DNA from: Streptomyces sp. SDr-06
Lineage (GTDB): Bacteria; Actinomycetota; Actinomycetes; Streptomycetales; Streptomycetaceae
Reading direction: 5' to 3'
Length of the DNA stretch: 64,000 nucleotides
NCBI RefSeq assembly: GCF_003324565.1
Contig: NZ_QOLA01000002.1
Coordinates: 186,001 to 250,000, forward strand
Positions 52,763 to 61,231 of the stretch are shown piece by piece. Every line of letters begins with the position of its first letter. Positions within the stretch are counted from its first letter, which is position 1. The translations under genes were made by a program, and so were the position numbers. The notes beneath the pieces are model-generated. The model did not search any database. It was not told the DNA's origin and was given only the letters and a program-made list of their open reading frames with translations.

Positions 52763-53926
52763 ATGCGGCATTTCGGGCACGTCCCGCCGACGGTGCGGAA
52801 GGACCTCTTCCATCAGGAGCCCTGCGAGTTCACCGCGAGCTCCTCAGCACGCGTGCTGTCGGCCGCCCTCGGTGCCACCCTGTACAGCCCGGCGACGCGG
52901 CCCACGCTCGCCGACGATGTCCTGAAACAGGCTCGCCGCGGTGTCGTGTCCATGGTGCTGTGCCTGGAGGACTCGATCGACGACGCCGAGGTGGTGGCCG
53001 CCGAGGCCAATCTGATCCGCCAGTTCGCCGACCTCGACGCCCGCGCCGAGGAGGTCCCGCTGCTCTTCGTGCGGGTCCGCGAGCCCCTCCAGATACCCGA
53101 CCTGGTGCAGCGCCTGGGCGCCTCGGCACGCCTCCTGTGCGGCTTCGTCCTGCCGAAGTTCACCGAGGAGCGCGGCCTCGACTTCCTGGAGGCGCTCACC
53201 GCCGCCGAGTCCGCGAGCGGGCGCCGGCTCTTCGCGATGCCCGTCCTGGAGTCGCCCGAGCTGCTCCACCTGGAGACCCGCACCGAGACCCTGACCGGGA
53301 TCGCGCGCACGGTGGAGAAGTACCGCGAGCGCGTCCTCGCCCTGCGCCTGGGCGTCACCGACTTCTGCTCCGCCTACGGCCTGCGCCGCTCGCCCGACAT
53401 GACGGCGTACGACGTGCAGATCGTGGCCGGGGTCATCGCGGACGTGGTCAACGTGCTCGGCCGGGCCGACGGCAGCGGCTTCACCATCACCGGGCCCGTG
53501 TGGGAGTACTTCCGGCTCCAGGAGCGGATGTTCAAGCCCCAGCTGCGCCGCAGCCCCTTCCTCGAAGGGCGCGCCGAGGAGCTCCGCACCACGCTGATCG
53601 AGCACGACCTGGACGGCCTGCTCCGCGAGATCGAGCTCGACCGGGCCAACGGGCTGCTCGGCAAGACCTGCATACACCCCTCGCACGTGGTCCCCGTGCA
53701 CGCCCTGTCCGTGGTCAGCCACGAGGAGTTCAGCGACGCCCAGGACATCCTGCGGCCCGAACGGGACGGCGGTGGGGTCCTGCGCTCCTCGTACACGAAC
53801 AAGATGAACGAGGTGAAGCCGCACCGCGCCTGGGCCGAGCGCACCCAGCTGCGGGCCGAGGTGTTCGGCGTCGCCGCGGAGGGCGTCGGCTTCGTGGACC
53901 TGCTGGCGGCCGGGCTCGCCGACTGA
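52763..53926 (+). CDS. CitE-like HpcH/HpaI aldolase/lyase of Ter-type stress locus
   Basis: 387-residue TIM-barrel protein related to citrate lyase beta. The metal and substrate segments resemble CitE (VVSMVLCLEDSIDDAEVVAAE; VLPKFTEERG; RLFAMPVLESPELLHLE; GKTCIHPSHVVPVHALSVV). I chose the ATG at 52763 (MRHFGHVPPTVR) with GGGGA six bases upstream; the frame is open back to 52619 but lacks a ribosome site there. It is followed by a PRTase-TRSP-StiP fusion and a HAD phosphatase. This gene set was predicted, from comparative genomics of Ter systems, to produce a nucleoside-like metabolite. No experimental substrate is known to me. Confidence 0.85.
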   Translation: MRHFGHVPPTVRKDLFHQEPCEFTASSSARVLSAALGATLYSPATRPTLADDVLKQARRGVVSMVLCLEDSIDDAEVVAAEANLIRQFADLDARAEEVPLLFVRVREPLQIPDLVQRLGASARLLCGFVLPKFTEERGLDFLEALTAAESASGRRLFAMPVLESPELLHLETRTETLTGIARTVEKYRERVLALRLGVTDFCSAYGLRRSPDMTAYDVQIVAGVIADVVNVLGRADGSGFTITGPVWEYFRLQERMFKPQLRRSPFLEGRAEELRTTLIEHDLDGLLREIELDRANGLLGKTCIHPSHVVPVHALSVVSHEEFSDAQDILRPERDGGGVLRSSYTNKMNEVKPHRAWAERTQLRAEVFGVAAEGVGFVDLLAAGLAD

Positions 53927-53983
53927 CGTGCACGGACGAACAGCGCGCACGAGACGTACGAACGAACAGAGGGACACAGCAAC

Positions 53984-56425
53984 GTGGTTGAGTGGTCGGG
54001 AACCTGGGTCGCCGAGCGGCTGGGCGTCGAGCTCGTCGGGGACGAGCGGCTGAGCGGTCTGCTCGGGCTCGCCCTGCGCCGCAACCCGAAGCGCGCTCAC
54101 CTCCTCGTGTCGAACGTGCTGGGCAAGCACGTGCCGCAGAGCCCCTCCGTGGTGTGGCGCGCGGGATACGAACTGGGTGTACGCGTAGGCGAGTTGCTCG
54201 GCGCGGAGGCGGCCGCGCGGGCCGTGGTGCTCGGGTACGCCGAGACCGCCACGGGCCTCGGCCACTCGGTCGCCGACGGCCTCGCCCTCGCCCCCTTCCT
54301 GCACTCCACCCGCCGCCCGGTGCGGGGCGTGGCGGCCGCGGGCGGCTTCGAGGAGTCCCACTCCCACGCCACCTCCCACCTGCTGCTGCCCGAGGACCCC
54401 CAACTCCTCGCGGGGCAGGGCCCCTTGGTCCTGGTCGACGACGAGTTCTCGACCGGCAACACGGTCCTCAACACCATCCGCGACCTGCACGCGCGCCACC
54501 CGCGCGACCACTACGTGATCGTCGCGCTCGTCGACATGCGCTCACCCGAGGACCGCCGCCGCCTCGACGCCTTCGCGGCGGAGATCGGCGCCCGCGTCGA
54601 CCTGGTCGCCTCCGCGTCGGGCACGGTACGGCTGCCGGAGGGGGTGCTGGAGAAGGGGCGGGCGCTGGTGGAGGAGTACGAGACGGCCGGGCCCGGACCC
54701 GCACCGCACGAGAGCGCCGCTCACCCCTCGATGTGCACCCGGGTCGAGGTGGGCTGGCCCGCGGGGCTTCCCGACGGGGGGCGGCACGGCTTCACCCCGG
54801 CCCACCGGGCCGCCCTGGACGCCGCGCTGCCCGGTATGGCCGCCCGCCTCGCCGAGGCCCTCCCCGCTCCCGGCGGCGCGGGGACACCGCGCGTCCTCGT
54901 GCTCGGCTTCGAGGAGCTGATGTACGCGCCGCTCCGGCTCGCCGTCGCCCTCGAAGAGCTCGGCGGCGCCGAGGTGCGCTACTCCACCACCACCCGCTCG
55001 CCCGTGCTCGCCGTGGACGACCCCGGGTACGCGATCCGCACCCGCCTCGCCTTCCCCGCGCACGACGACCCGGCCGACGGCCCCGGCGAGCGGTACGCGT
55101 ACAACGTCGCGGGCGGCGGCTTCGACGCGGTCGTGGCCGTGGTGGACTCGGCCGCCGACACCCCCCGACTGCACGCCCCCGACGGCCTGTTGGCCCAGCT
55201 CGCCGCCCACATACCGCACGTCGTGCTCGCCGTGCTGCCCTCGTACGTACCCGAAGGTGCCTCCATGTCCGAGCCGCTGCCCGAACCCCTCAGGGGCCCC
55301 GCCTTCTCCTCCTACGCGCCCGACGACGTGGGCTGGCTGCTCAAGGACCTGTCCGGGGTCGAGCTCGAAGCCCCCACCGAGGAGCGCGAGGAGGCCATCC
55401 AGAGCGGCGGCGCCCACTACGCGGAGTCGTTGCCCGTCGAGTACCAGCCGAGCCCGCAGTACCAGGAGCTGTTCCGCGCCGCGCTCGACACCTCGGCCCA
55501 CCGGATCGCGCGGGCCGTCGGCGTGGTCACCGAGACCGTCCTGACCGAGAGGTCGCCGCGCCCCGTGCTCGTCTCGCTCGCCCGGGCCGGGACGCCCGTC
55601 GGCGTGCTGATGCGCCGCTGGGCCCGGCACCGCCACGGCCTGGACCTGCCGCACTACGCGGTCTCCATCGTGCGCGGCCGGGGCATCGACCCGAACGCGC
55701 TGCGCTGGCTCGCCGCCCACCACGACCCCGCCGACGTGGTGTTCGTCGACGGCTGGACGGGCAAGGGCGCCATCACCCGCGAACTGGCCGCAGCCCTAGG
55801 GGAGTTCCCCGAGTTCGAGGGCTTCGATCCGGAGATCGCCGTGCTCGCCGACCCCGGCTCGTGCGTGCGGACGTACGGCACCCGTGAGGACTTCCTGATC
55901 CCGTCCGCCTGCCTCAACTCCACGGTCTCCGGACTGATCTCGCGCACCGTGCTGCGCCGGGACCTCATCGGCCCCGGCGACTTCCACGGCGCCAAGTTCT
56001 ACCGGGAACTGGCCGGGGCCGATGTCTCGGGCGACTTCCTCGACGCCGTCACCGCCCGCTTCGACGAGGTCGAGGCCGACGTGGACCACGAGGCCAAGGC
56101 CCTGCGGGACGCCGACCGCACCCCGAGCTGGGAGGGCTGGGCGGCCGTCGAGCGGATCAGCGAGGCCTACGGCATCCACGACGTCAACCTGGTCAAGCCC
56201 GGCGTCGGCGAGACCACCCGGGTGCTGCTGCGCCGGGTCCCCTGGAAGATCCTCGCCGGGCGGGGCGCCGGGGCCGACCTCGACCACGTACGGCTGCTCG
56301 CCGAACAGCGCGGGGTGCCGGTCGAAGAGGTCGACGGGCTGCCGTACCGCTGCGTCGGACTGATCCACCCCCAGTACACGCGGGGCGCCACCGGCGCGGA
56401 CGGCAAGGCGGTGGCGGCTCAGTGA
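53984..56425 (+). CDS. Phosphoribosyltransferase-TRSP / cysteine protease StiP / PELOTA fusion
   Basis: 813-residue multidomain protein. A phosphoribosyltransferase domain (~30-215) has the PRPP loop LVLVDDEFSTGNT (residues ~148-160). It is followed by a TRSP domain (RYSTTTRSPVLAVDD, ~333-346). From ~440 a StiP-type segment contains IVRGRGIDPNAL, FVDGWTGKGAITREL and PSACLNSTVSGLISR (Cys643). The end (VKPGVGETTRVLLRRVPWKIL ... GVPVEEVDGLPYRCVGLIHP, ~700-790) fits the PELOTA-like RNA-binding domain of this family. PRTase-TRSP and StiP are often separate genes; here they are fused. GTG start; HAD overlaps its stop by four bases. Role: inferred nucleoside-like metabolite synthesis in a stress system. 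Confidence 0.85.
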   Translation: MVEWSGTWVAERLGVELVGDERLSGLLGLALRRNPKRAHLLVSNVLGKHVPQSPSVVWRAGYELGVRVGELLGAEAAARAVVLGYAETATGLGHSVADGLALAPFLHSTRRPVRGVAAAGGFEESHSHATSHLLLPEDPQLLAGQGPLVLVDDEFSTGNTVLNTIRDLHARHPRDHYVIVALVDMRSPEDRRRLDAFAAEIGARVDLVASASGTVRLPEGVLEKGRALVEEYETAGPGPAPHESAAHPSMCTRVEVGWPAGLPDGGRHGFTPAHRAALDAALPGMAARLAEALPAPGGAGTPRVLVLGFEELMYAPLRLAVALEELGGAEVRYSTTTRSPVLAVDDPGYAIRTRLAFPAHDDPADGPGERYAYNVAGGGFDAVVAVVDSAADTPRLHAPDGLLAQLAAHIPHVVLAVLPSYVPEGASMSEPLPEPLRGPAFSSYAPDDVGWLLKDLSGVELEAPTEEREEAIQSGGAHYAESLPVEYQPSPQYQELFRAALDTSAHRIARAVGVVTETVLTERSPRPVLVSLARAGTPVGVLMRRWARHRHGLDLPHYAVSIVRGRGIDPNALRWLAAHHDPADVVFVDGWTGKGAITRELAAALGEFPEFEGFDPEIAVLADPGSCVRTYGTREDFLIPSACLNSTVSGLISRTVLRRDLIGPGDFHGAKFYRELAGADVSGDFLDAVTARFDEVEADVDHEAKALRDADRTPSWEGWAAVERISEAYGIHDVNLVKPGVGETTRVLLRRVPWKILAGRGAGADLDHVRLLAEQRGVPVEEVDGLPYRCVGLIHPQYTRGATGADGKAVAAQ

Positions 56426-57237
56426 GCACACCGCTTCCGCTGGTCGCCAGCGACCTCGACCGCACGCTGGTCTACTCCGCCGCGGCCCTCGGCCTCACCA
56501 TGCCGGACCACCGGGCCCCGCGTCTGCTCTGCGTCGAGGTGCACGAGCACAAGCCCCTCTCGTACGTCACCGAGCAGGCGGCCCGGCTGCTGGCCGAGCT
56601 GAAGACGGCGACCGTGTTCGTGCCCACCACGACCCGCACCCGCAAGCAGTACCAGCGCATCCAACTCCCGGGCCCTCCCTCGGAGTTCGCGATCTGCGCC
56701 AACGGCGGCCACCTGCTCGTCAACGGCGTGTCCGACCTCGACTGGGCGCGTGAGGTGACCGCCCGCATCGCCGCCGAGTGCGCCTCGCTCGACGAGGTTC
56801 GCGCCCATCTGCGGGCCGTCGCCGACCCGGGCTGGCTGCGCAAGGAGCGGGTCGCCGAGGACCTCTTCGCCTACCTCGTGGTCGAACGGGAACTGCTGCC
56901 CGAGGAGTGGGTCAAGGAACTGGCGGCCTGGGCGGACCCGCGCGGCTGGACGGTCTCGCTCCAGGGCCGCAAGATCTACGCGGTGCCGAAGCCGCTCACC
57001 AAGAGCGCGGCGGTCCGCGAGGTGGCCCGCCGCACCGGCGCCGAACTGACCCTGGCCGCCGGGGACTCGCTCCTGGACGCCGACCTGCTGCTGGCCGCCG
57101 ACCGGGGCTGGCGCCCGGGCCACGGCGAGCTCGCCGAGGCGGGCTGGCAGTCGCCCGCCACCGAGGCGCTGGCCGCGCGCGGGGTGCTCGCGGGCGAGGA
57201 GATCCTGCGCCGCCTCCTGGCCGCCGCCGCGTGCTGA
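56422..57237 (+). CDS. HAD-family phosphatase of the Ter-linked operon
   Basis: 271 residues. HAD motif I is ASDLDRTLVYS (Asp11, Asp13); motif III/IV region VPKPLTKSAAVREVARRTGAELTLAAGDSLLDADLLLAADRGW supplies Lys and the acidic pair. It matches the HAD (SPP-like) phosphatase always seen with CitE-like and PRTase-TRSP genes, presumably dephosphorylating the nucleotide-like intermediate. The GTG overlaps the preceding stop by four bases (GTGA): translational coupling. Confidence 0.87.
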   Translation: MSTPLPLVASDLDRTLVYSAAALGLTMPDHRAPRLLCVEVHEHKPLSYVTEQAARLLAELKTATVFVPTTTRTRKQYQRIQLPGPPSEFAICANGGHLLVNGVSDLDWAREVTARIAAECASLDEVRAHLRAVADPGWLRKERVAEDLFAYLVVERELLPEEWVKELAAWADPRGWTVSLQGRKIYAVPKPLTKSAAVREVARRTGAELTLAAGDSLLDADLLLAADRGWRPGHGELAEAGWQSPATEALAARGVLAGEEILRRLLAAAAC

Positions 57238-57279
57238 CGGAGGACCGCCGGACCGTGCTCCACCCGGTACGGTCACCGC

Positions 57280-57939
57280 ATGACCAAGGGAAACAGCACC
57301 AAGATCACTGACGAGTTGTACGCCTACATGCTGGCCCACAACCCCCCGCTGGACGCGGTGCAGCAGGGGCTCGTCGAGACGACGTACGAGCGGCTGCCGG
57401 ATTTCGCGGGCATGCAGTCGGCCGAGGAGCAGGCGCCGCTCCTCGCCTTCCTCGTACGGCTGGTGAACGCCCGTCACATCGTCGAGGTGGGGACCTTCAC
57501 CGGGTTCTCGGCGCTGGCGATGGCGCAGGCGCTCCCGGCCGACGGGAAGCTGATCGCCTGCGACATCTCCGAGGAGTGGACGGCGTACGGCAAGGAGGCC
57601 TGGGCGAAGGCCGGGGTCGCCGACCGCATCGACCTGCGGATCGCGCCCGCCCTGGACACCCTGCGGGCGATGCCGGCCGAGCCGCACATCGACCTCGCCT
57701 ACTTGGACGCGGACAAGGGCAACTACATCGCGTACTGGGAGGAGTTGGTGCCGCGGCTGCGACCGGGCGGCCTCATCGCGACGGACAACGTCCTGTACCA
57801 CGGCCAGGTCCTGGACCCGGAGGCGACCGGCGCGCCCGCCGCGATCCGCGCGTTCAACGAGCACGTGGCCGCGGATGAGCGCATGGACAGCGTCATGCTG
57901 ACCGTCGCGGACGGTCTGACCCTGTCCCGCAAGCGGTAG
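57280..57939 (+). CDS. SAM-dependent O-methyltransferase (caffeoyl-CoA OMT-like)
   Basis: 219-residue class I methyltransferase. Motif I is IVEVGTFTGFSALAMAQALP; IACDISEEW is the acidic strand; LDADKGNYIAYWEELVPRLRPGGLIATDNVLYHGQVLD carries the metal-binding Asp/Asn residues of the cation-dependent OMT family. Small catechol-like substrates are typical of the family. It follows the HAD gene by 42 bp and may be in the same transcript, although methyltransferases are not part of the classic Ter set. No other context. Confidence 0.9.
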   Translation: MTKGNSTKITDELYAYMLAHNPPLDAVQQGLVETTYERLPDFAGMQSAEEQAPLLAFLVRLVNARHIVEVGTFTGFSALAMAQALPADGKLIACDISEEWTAYGKEAWAKAGVADRIDLRIAPALDTLRAMPAEPHIDLAYLDADKGNYIAYWEELVPRLRPGGLIATDNVLYHGQVLDPEATGAPAAIRAFNEHVAADERMDSVMLTVADGLTLSRKR

Positions 57940-58308
57940 CACCCCGCGGGGGCGGGGTCCCGCGGCGACCAGCCCAGCCTTTGCGCAGTTCCCCGCGCCC
58001 CTGAAGTGCCGCCGTCCGCCCACGGATCCTGCGTGCCCCGGGGCGCTGGGGAGCTGCTTTTGTCTGCGGGCCGCTGATGGCTCGTCGCGCAGTTCCCCGC
58101 GCCCCTGGGGGTATGGGGCTGCCTTTTGTCTGCGGGTCGTACGTGGCTGGCCGCGCAGTTCCCCGCGCCCCTGAAGTGCCGCCGTCCGCCTATGGACCCT
58201 GCGTGCCCCGGGGCGCTGGGGAGCTGCTTTTGTCTGCGGGCCGTGCGTGGCTGGCCGTTCCCCGCGCCCCTGGCGGGGCTGGGGCGGGGCGGGGCGACGC
58301 ATGAGCCC
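57940..58308. repeat. 170-bp tandem duplication containing the core element
   Basis: 369 bp without a gene. About 90 bp starting at 57983 recurs at 58153 (period 170 bp) with only a few changes: GCGCAGTTCCCCGCGCCCCT, then GAAGTGCCGCCGTCCGCC, GCGTGCCCCGGGGCGCTGGG, and CTTTTGTCTGCGGGCCG. A third core copy with a shorter flank lies between (58087-58106), and a partial one at 58257-58271. Confidence 0.85.
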
Positions 58309-58521
58309 TTAGCCGCAGCAGCCGCCTCCGCAGCAACCTCCGCCGCCGGCGGACGGGGTGGGCGAGGACTTCGCGGTGCCGGCCACGGCCACCGTGGAGA
58401 GCAGCTTCACCGTGTCGTCGTGGCCGACCGGGCACGGTGCGGGGGCGGCGGACTCGGCCATCGGACGGCTGAGTTCAAACGTGTCGCCGCAGGTGCGGCA
58501 GCGATATTCATAGCGAGGCAT
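58309..58521 (-). CDS. FmdB-type zinc ribbon protein with Cys-rich tail
   Basis: 70 residues. N-terminal FmdB/CxxC-CxxC regulatory-protein-type zinc ribbon: PRYEYRCRTCGDTFELSRPM ... PCPVGHDDTVKLLSTVA; the second pair is C-P-V-G-H, so the ribbon is CxxC...CxxxH. The tail is glycine-rich with paired cysteines (GGGGCCGGGCCG), typical of Streptomyces members. Function unknown. Weak GGGGT before the ATG. Flanked on both sides by repeat-rich intergenic DNA. Confidence 0.82.
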   Translation of the reverse strand: MPRYEYRCRTCGDTFELSRPMAESAAPAPCPVGHDDTVKLLSTVAVAGTAKSSPTPSAGGGGCCGGGCCG

Positions 58522-58886
58522 ACCCCAAGCCTAAGCGCCCCGAAGCCAACCCCGCCGAGATTCCACCCGGCGAGACACACGCCGCCAGGGGCGCGGGGAA
58601 CTGCGCGAGCAACCCCGCACGGTCCGCGGCCGAAGGAGCCCGCAGGGGGCTGATGGCACGCACGGCGAGGTGCATGCCGCCGGGGGCGCGGGGAACTGCG
58701 CGAGCAACCCCGCACGGTCCGCGGTCGAAGGGGCCCCAGGGGGCTGATGGCGCATGCGGCGAGGCACACGCCGCCAGGGGCGCGGGGAACTGCGCGAGCG
58801 GCCCCGCACGGCCCGCGGGCGAAGAAGCAGCGTGCCTCCCGGCCCGGACGCCCCGCCGCCCCGTATGACCGCGCGCATCCAGAGGG
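58522..58886. repeat. Three-copy tandem array (94-95 bp period)
   Basis: 365 bp without a gene. Three copies start near 58570, 58665 and 58759. Each carries GGGGCGCGGGGAACTGCGCG (core copies at 58587, 58682 and 58776), then CCCCGCACGG(T/C)CCGCGG, and the spacer reads GGGGGCTGATGGC. The core is the reverse complement of the element found at 23208, 35958 and 57983. Confidence 0.85.
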
Positions 58887-59390
58887 TCAGCGTTGGTGCC
58901 GCGCCCTCCAGTACGGGTTGTCGTGCGGCAGGAAACCGGTGACCCGGCCGTACATCCCGAAGACCATCAGAAGCAGCCCGACCACGAAGCTGAACAGCAC
59001 GTTCTGCATCTTGAAGGCCAGGAAGTTGCGCGAGGTGTCCAGCAGGGCGAGGTTCACGAACCCGCTGATCAGGAACAGGACGCCGAGCACGATGTTGAGC
59101 GTCGAGGCGAAGTTGCCGCCCCTGACCATCCCGTACAGGAGCAGCACGCCGACGACGATGGACAGCACGCTCAGCGCGCCGTTGGCGTTGAGCCCGGCGA
59201 CCTGGGCGCCGCCGGTGTCGAAGAACCCGATCTGGTGGATCAGGCCGAGGATGCCGAAGACCAGCAGGGCGAGCCCCATCACCCCGGCGCCGAAGCGGTA
59301 GACACGGCTGAGGCGGTGGTCGACCGGCAGATGTTCGTTGAGCGAGACCCGGCTGTGGTTGAGGCGCTGCGAGATCGTGTGGGTGGCCAT
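58887..59390 (-). CDS. DUF4383 membrane protein
   Basis: 167 residues with four transmembrane helices (GAGVMGLALLVFGILGLI; ALSVLSIVVGVLLLYGM; TLNIVLGVLFLISGFVNLAL; VLFSFVVGLLLMVFGMYGRV). Matches DUF4383 (HLPVDHRLSRVYRFGAG; FFDTGG). Function unknown; such genes are often stress-induced in Streptomyces. The ATG at 59390 has GAGGAGGG upstream. No operon partner. Confidence 0.85.
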   Translation of the reverse strand: MATHTISQRLNHSRVSLNEHLPVDHRLSRVYRFGAGVMGLALLVFGILGLIHQIGFFDTGGAQVAGLNANGALSVLSIVVGVLLLYGMVRGGNFASTLNIVLGVLFLISGFVNLALLDTSRNFLAFKMQNVLFSFVVGLLLMVFGMYGRVTGFLPHDNPYWRARHQR

Positions 59391-59504
59391 CGTGGGGGCC
59401 CTCCTCATCCGTAGGCACGCAGGGCGTACGTACACCAGGATCCGCCCGGGCGGGGCCAGCAACAACTCAGCGGGAGGCCCGCCGCTACGACCCGCGACAG
59501 CCGG

Positions 59505-60866
59505 TCACGCGCCGTGGCCGCGCTCCTCGCGGATGCGGGCCACCACCTGCGCCACGGTCGCCCGCACCGCCTCGGTCTCGGTCAGGAAGTGCCAGTAGTC
59601 CGGGTGCCTGCCCTCGAGCGTGGCGATGGCCCGCTCCAGCCGCGCCACCGATTCGTCCAGGGGTCCCGCGTGCTTCGGATCGGGGGTGTTGCGGCCGGAC
59701 ATCGCCAGCCGCTGGGCGTCGCGGATCGCGAACCGGGTGCGCTGGATCTCCTGCTGCGGGTCCTTCGCCACGGCGTTGAGCCGGTTCAGCCGGTCACCGG
59801 CGGCCGAGACGGCCTCGTCGGTGGTGTTGAGCAGCGCCCGCACCGTACTGAGCCGCGAGGTCGCGTCGGCCCAGCGCTGCTCATCGCGCGCCTTGGCCGC
59901 CTCCTTGAGCTTGTCCTCCGCCTGCCGTACGGAGACGACGGCCTGCTCGGGCACCTGCTGGAGGTCCTGCCAGCAGGCGGCGGCGAAGCGCCTGCGCAGC
60001 TCGCTCAGGACCGGGTCGACCGCCCCGGCCCGGGTGGTCAGCGCCTGGGCGCGGGTGCGCAGCGAGACCAGCCTGCGGTCGATCTCGGCGGCCCTGGCGG
60101 GCAGTTGCTCGGCCTCGGAACGCAGCGCCTCGGCCTCGCGCAGCACCCGGTCGGCACGCTGGAGCGTCTCGGGCACGCCGTGTTGCCCGGCCCCCTGGTT
60201 GAGCTTGGTGAGCTCCGGCCCGAGCGCGGCGAGCCGGGCCGCGAGCTCGTCGGCCCGCAGCCCCGAGGCGCGCACGGCGTCCAGGGCGGTGCTGGCGCCG
60301 AGCAGCGCGTGCCGAGCCCGCTCGATGGCCGGGGCGAGCCGGGCGAGCTGGGTCTCGGCGGTGTCCAGGAGGGGCCGCAGGTTCTGCTCGAAGCGGTCGA
60401 GCTCGCCCTTCACCCGGACGAGTGCGTCCTTGGCGGCGGTCAGCTCGGCCCGCGCCCGGGAGGCGACGGAGGCGTCCAGGTCGTCCCGGTCCAGGTCGTG
60501 GGCGTCGACAGCGGTGATGTACTGGTTGCTGACCTCGTCGATGCGGCGGCCGAGCGCCTCGAAGTCGTCCACGGCCCGGCGGCCGCCGGGCGAACTGTCC
60601 ACCGCCGTGATCGTCTCGATGGAGATCCGCAGATCGCGCTGGGCGGTGTCCAGTTCGTAGAACGCGGCCGCCGCCGCGTCCTTGGCCGCCTGCGCGTCGG
60701 CGCGCATGCTCTCGCCCCGCCCGCCGAACCAGCGGCGCGTGCCGCCCCCGGCGAAGGCACCCGGCAGCACCGCGGCGCCGAGCACCACGGGGAACGCGAT
60801 GAGCGCCAGCACGTCCCGGACGGTGGCACCCGCTCTGCTGTACGGCCGCGCGTGTGTCGCCGTCAC
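59505..60866 (-). CDS. Hypothetical membrane-anchored coiled-coil protein
   Basis: 453 residues. One N-terminal membrane segment (VLALIAFPVVLGAAVLPGAFAGGG, ~12-35) precedes a long, almost entirely helical region (~45-440) rich in Ala, Arg, Glu and Leu with heptad-like patterns (AAKDALVRVKGELDRFEQNL; LREAEALRSEAEQL). No recognised domain or catalytic motif. It resembles structural/septation-type coiled-coil proteins only in architecture. The GTG at 60866 has GAGAGGGAT upstream. It is divergent from tRNA-Val. Confidence 0.72.
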   Translation of the reverse strand: MTATHARPYSRAGATVRDVLALIAFPVVLGAAVLPGAFAGGGTRRWFGGRGESMRADAQAAKDAAAAAFYELDTAQRDLRISIETITAVDSSPGGRRAVDDFEALGRRIDEVSNQYITAVDAHDLDRDDLDASVASRARAELTAAKDALVRVKGELDRFEQNLRPLLDTAETQLARLAPAIERARHALLGASTALDAVRASGLRADELAARLAALGPELTKLNQGAGQHGVPETLQRADRVLREAEALRSEAEQLPARAAEIDRRLVSLRTRAQALTTRAGAVDPVLSELRRRFAAACWQDLQQVPEQAVVSVRQAEDKLKEAAKARDEQRWADATSRLSTVRALLNTTDEAVSAAGDRLNRLNAVAKDPQQEIQRTRFAIRDAQRLAMSGRNTPDPKHAGPLDESVARLERAIATLEGRHPDYWHFLTETEAVRATVAQVVARIREERGHGA

Positions 60867-61026
60867 ATCCCTCTCCCGTGCTGAGTCGCCCTGCCCGTTC
60901 CATTCTCCCACCAGGAAAGGACGAACACACGGCCCGGTCAGTTCACGCTTCCCCTCTCCCTCCTCACCGGTTCTTACGGGTTTGCGACCGCACCCCATGA
61001 GCCATGTACGCTGTTCCCTCATCCAC

Positions 61027-61098
61027 GGGTGTGTAGCTCAGGGGTAGAGCGCTGCTCTTACAAAGCAGATGTCGGCGGTTCGAAACCGTCCACGCCCA
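61027..61098 (+). tRNA. tRNA-Val (anticodon TAC)
   Basis: 72-nt tRNA. Acceptor GGGTGTG pairs with CACGCCC (one G-T). The D arm is GCTCAGGGGTAGAGC. The anticodon stem CTGCT/AGCAG surrounds the loop CTTACAA with anticodon TAC. The T arm is GGCGG-TTCGAAA-CCGTC. Discriminator A is at 61098, followed by CC but not a complete CCA. Placed immediately before a strong terminator, so a short single-tRNA transcript. Confidence 0.96.
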
Positions 61099-61106
61099 CC
61101 GGTACG

Positions 61107-61138
61107 AAGGCCCCCCGCCGATCTTGGCGGGGGGCCTT
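61107..61138 (+). terminator. Terminator after tRNA-Val
   Basis: AAGGCCCCCCGCC (61107-61119) and GGCGGGGGGCCTT (61126-61138) form a perfect 13-bp stem with a 6-nt loop, nine bases after the tRNA. Confidence 0.88.
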
Positions 61139-61231
61139 GCGCATTCACTCCGGACGTCGCCGCCGACGGCAACTCCGATCCGGGTCGCCTCCTGAGCGGC
61201 CGGTCGGGGCCCCTGGCATGGCCTGGCCGCC

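Noticed and set aside
57940-58886. CRISPR array
   Set aside because: Repeat units are 94-170 bp, have no regular short spacers and no cas genes are present.
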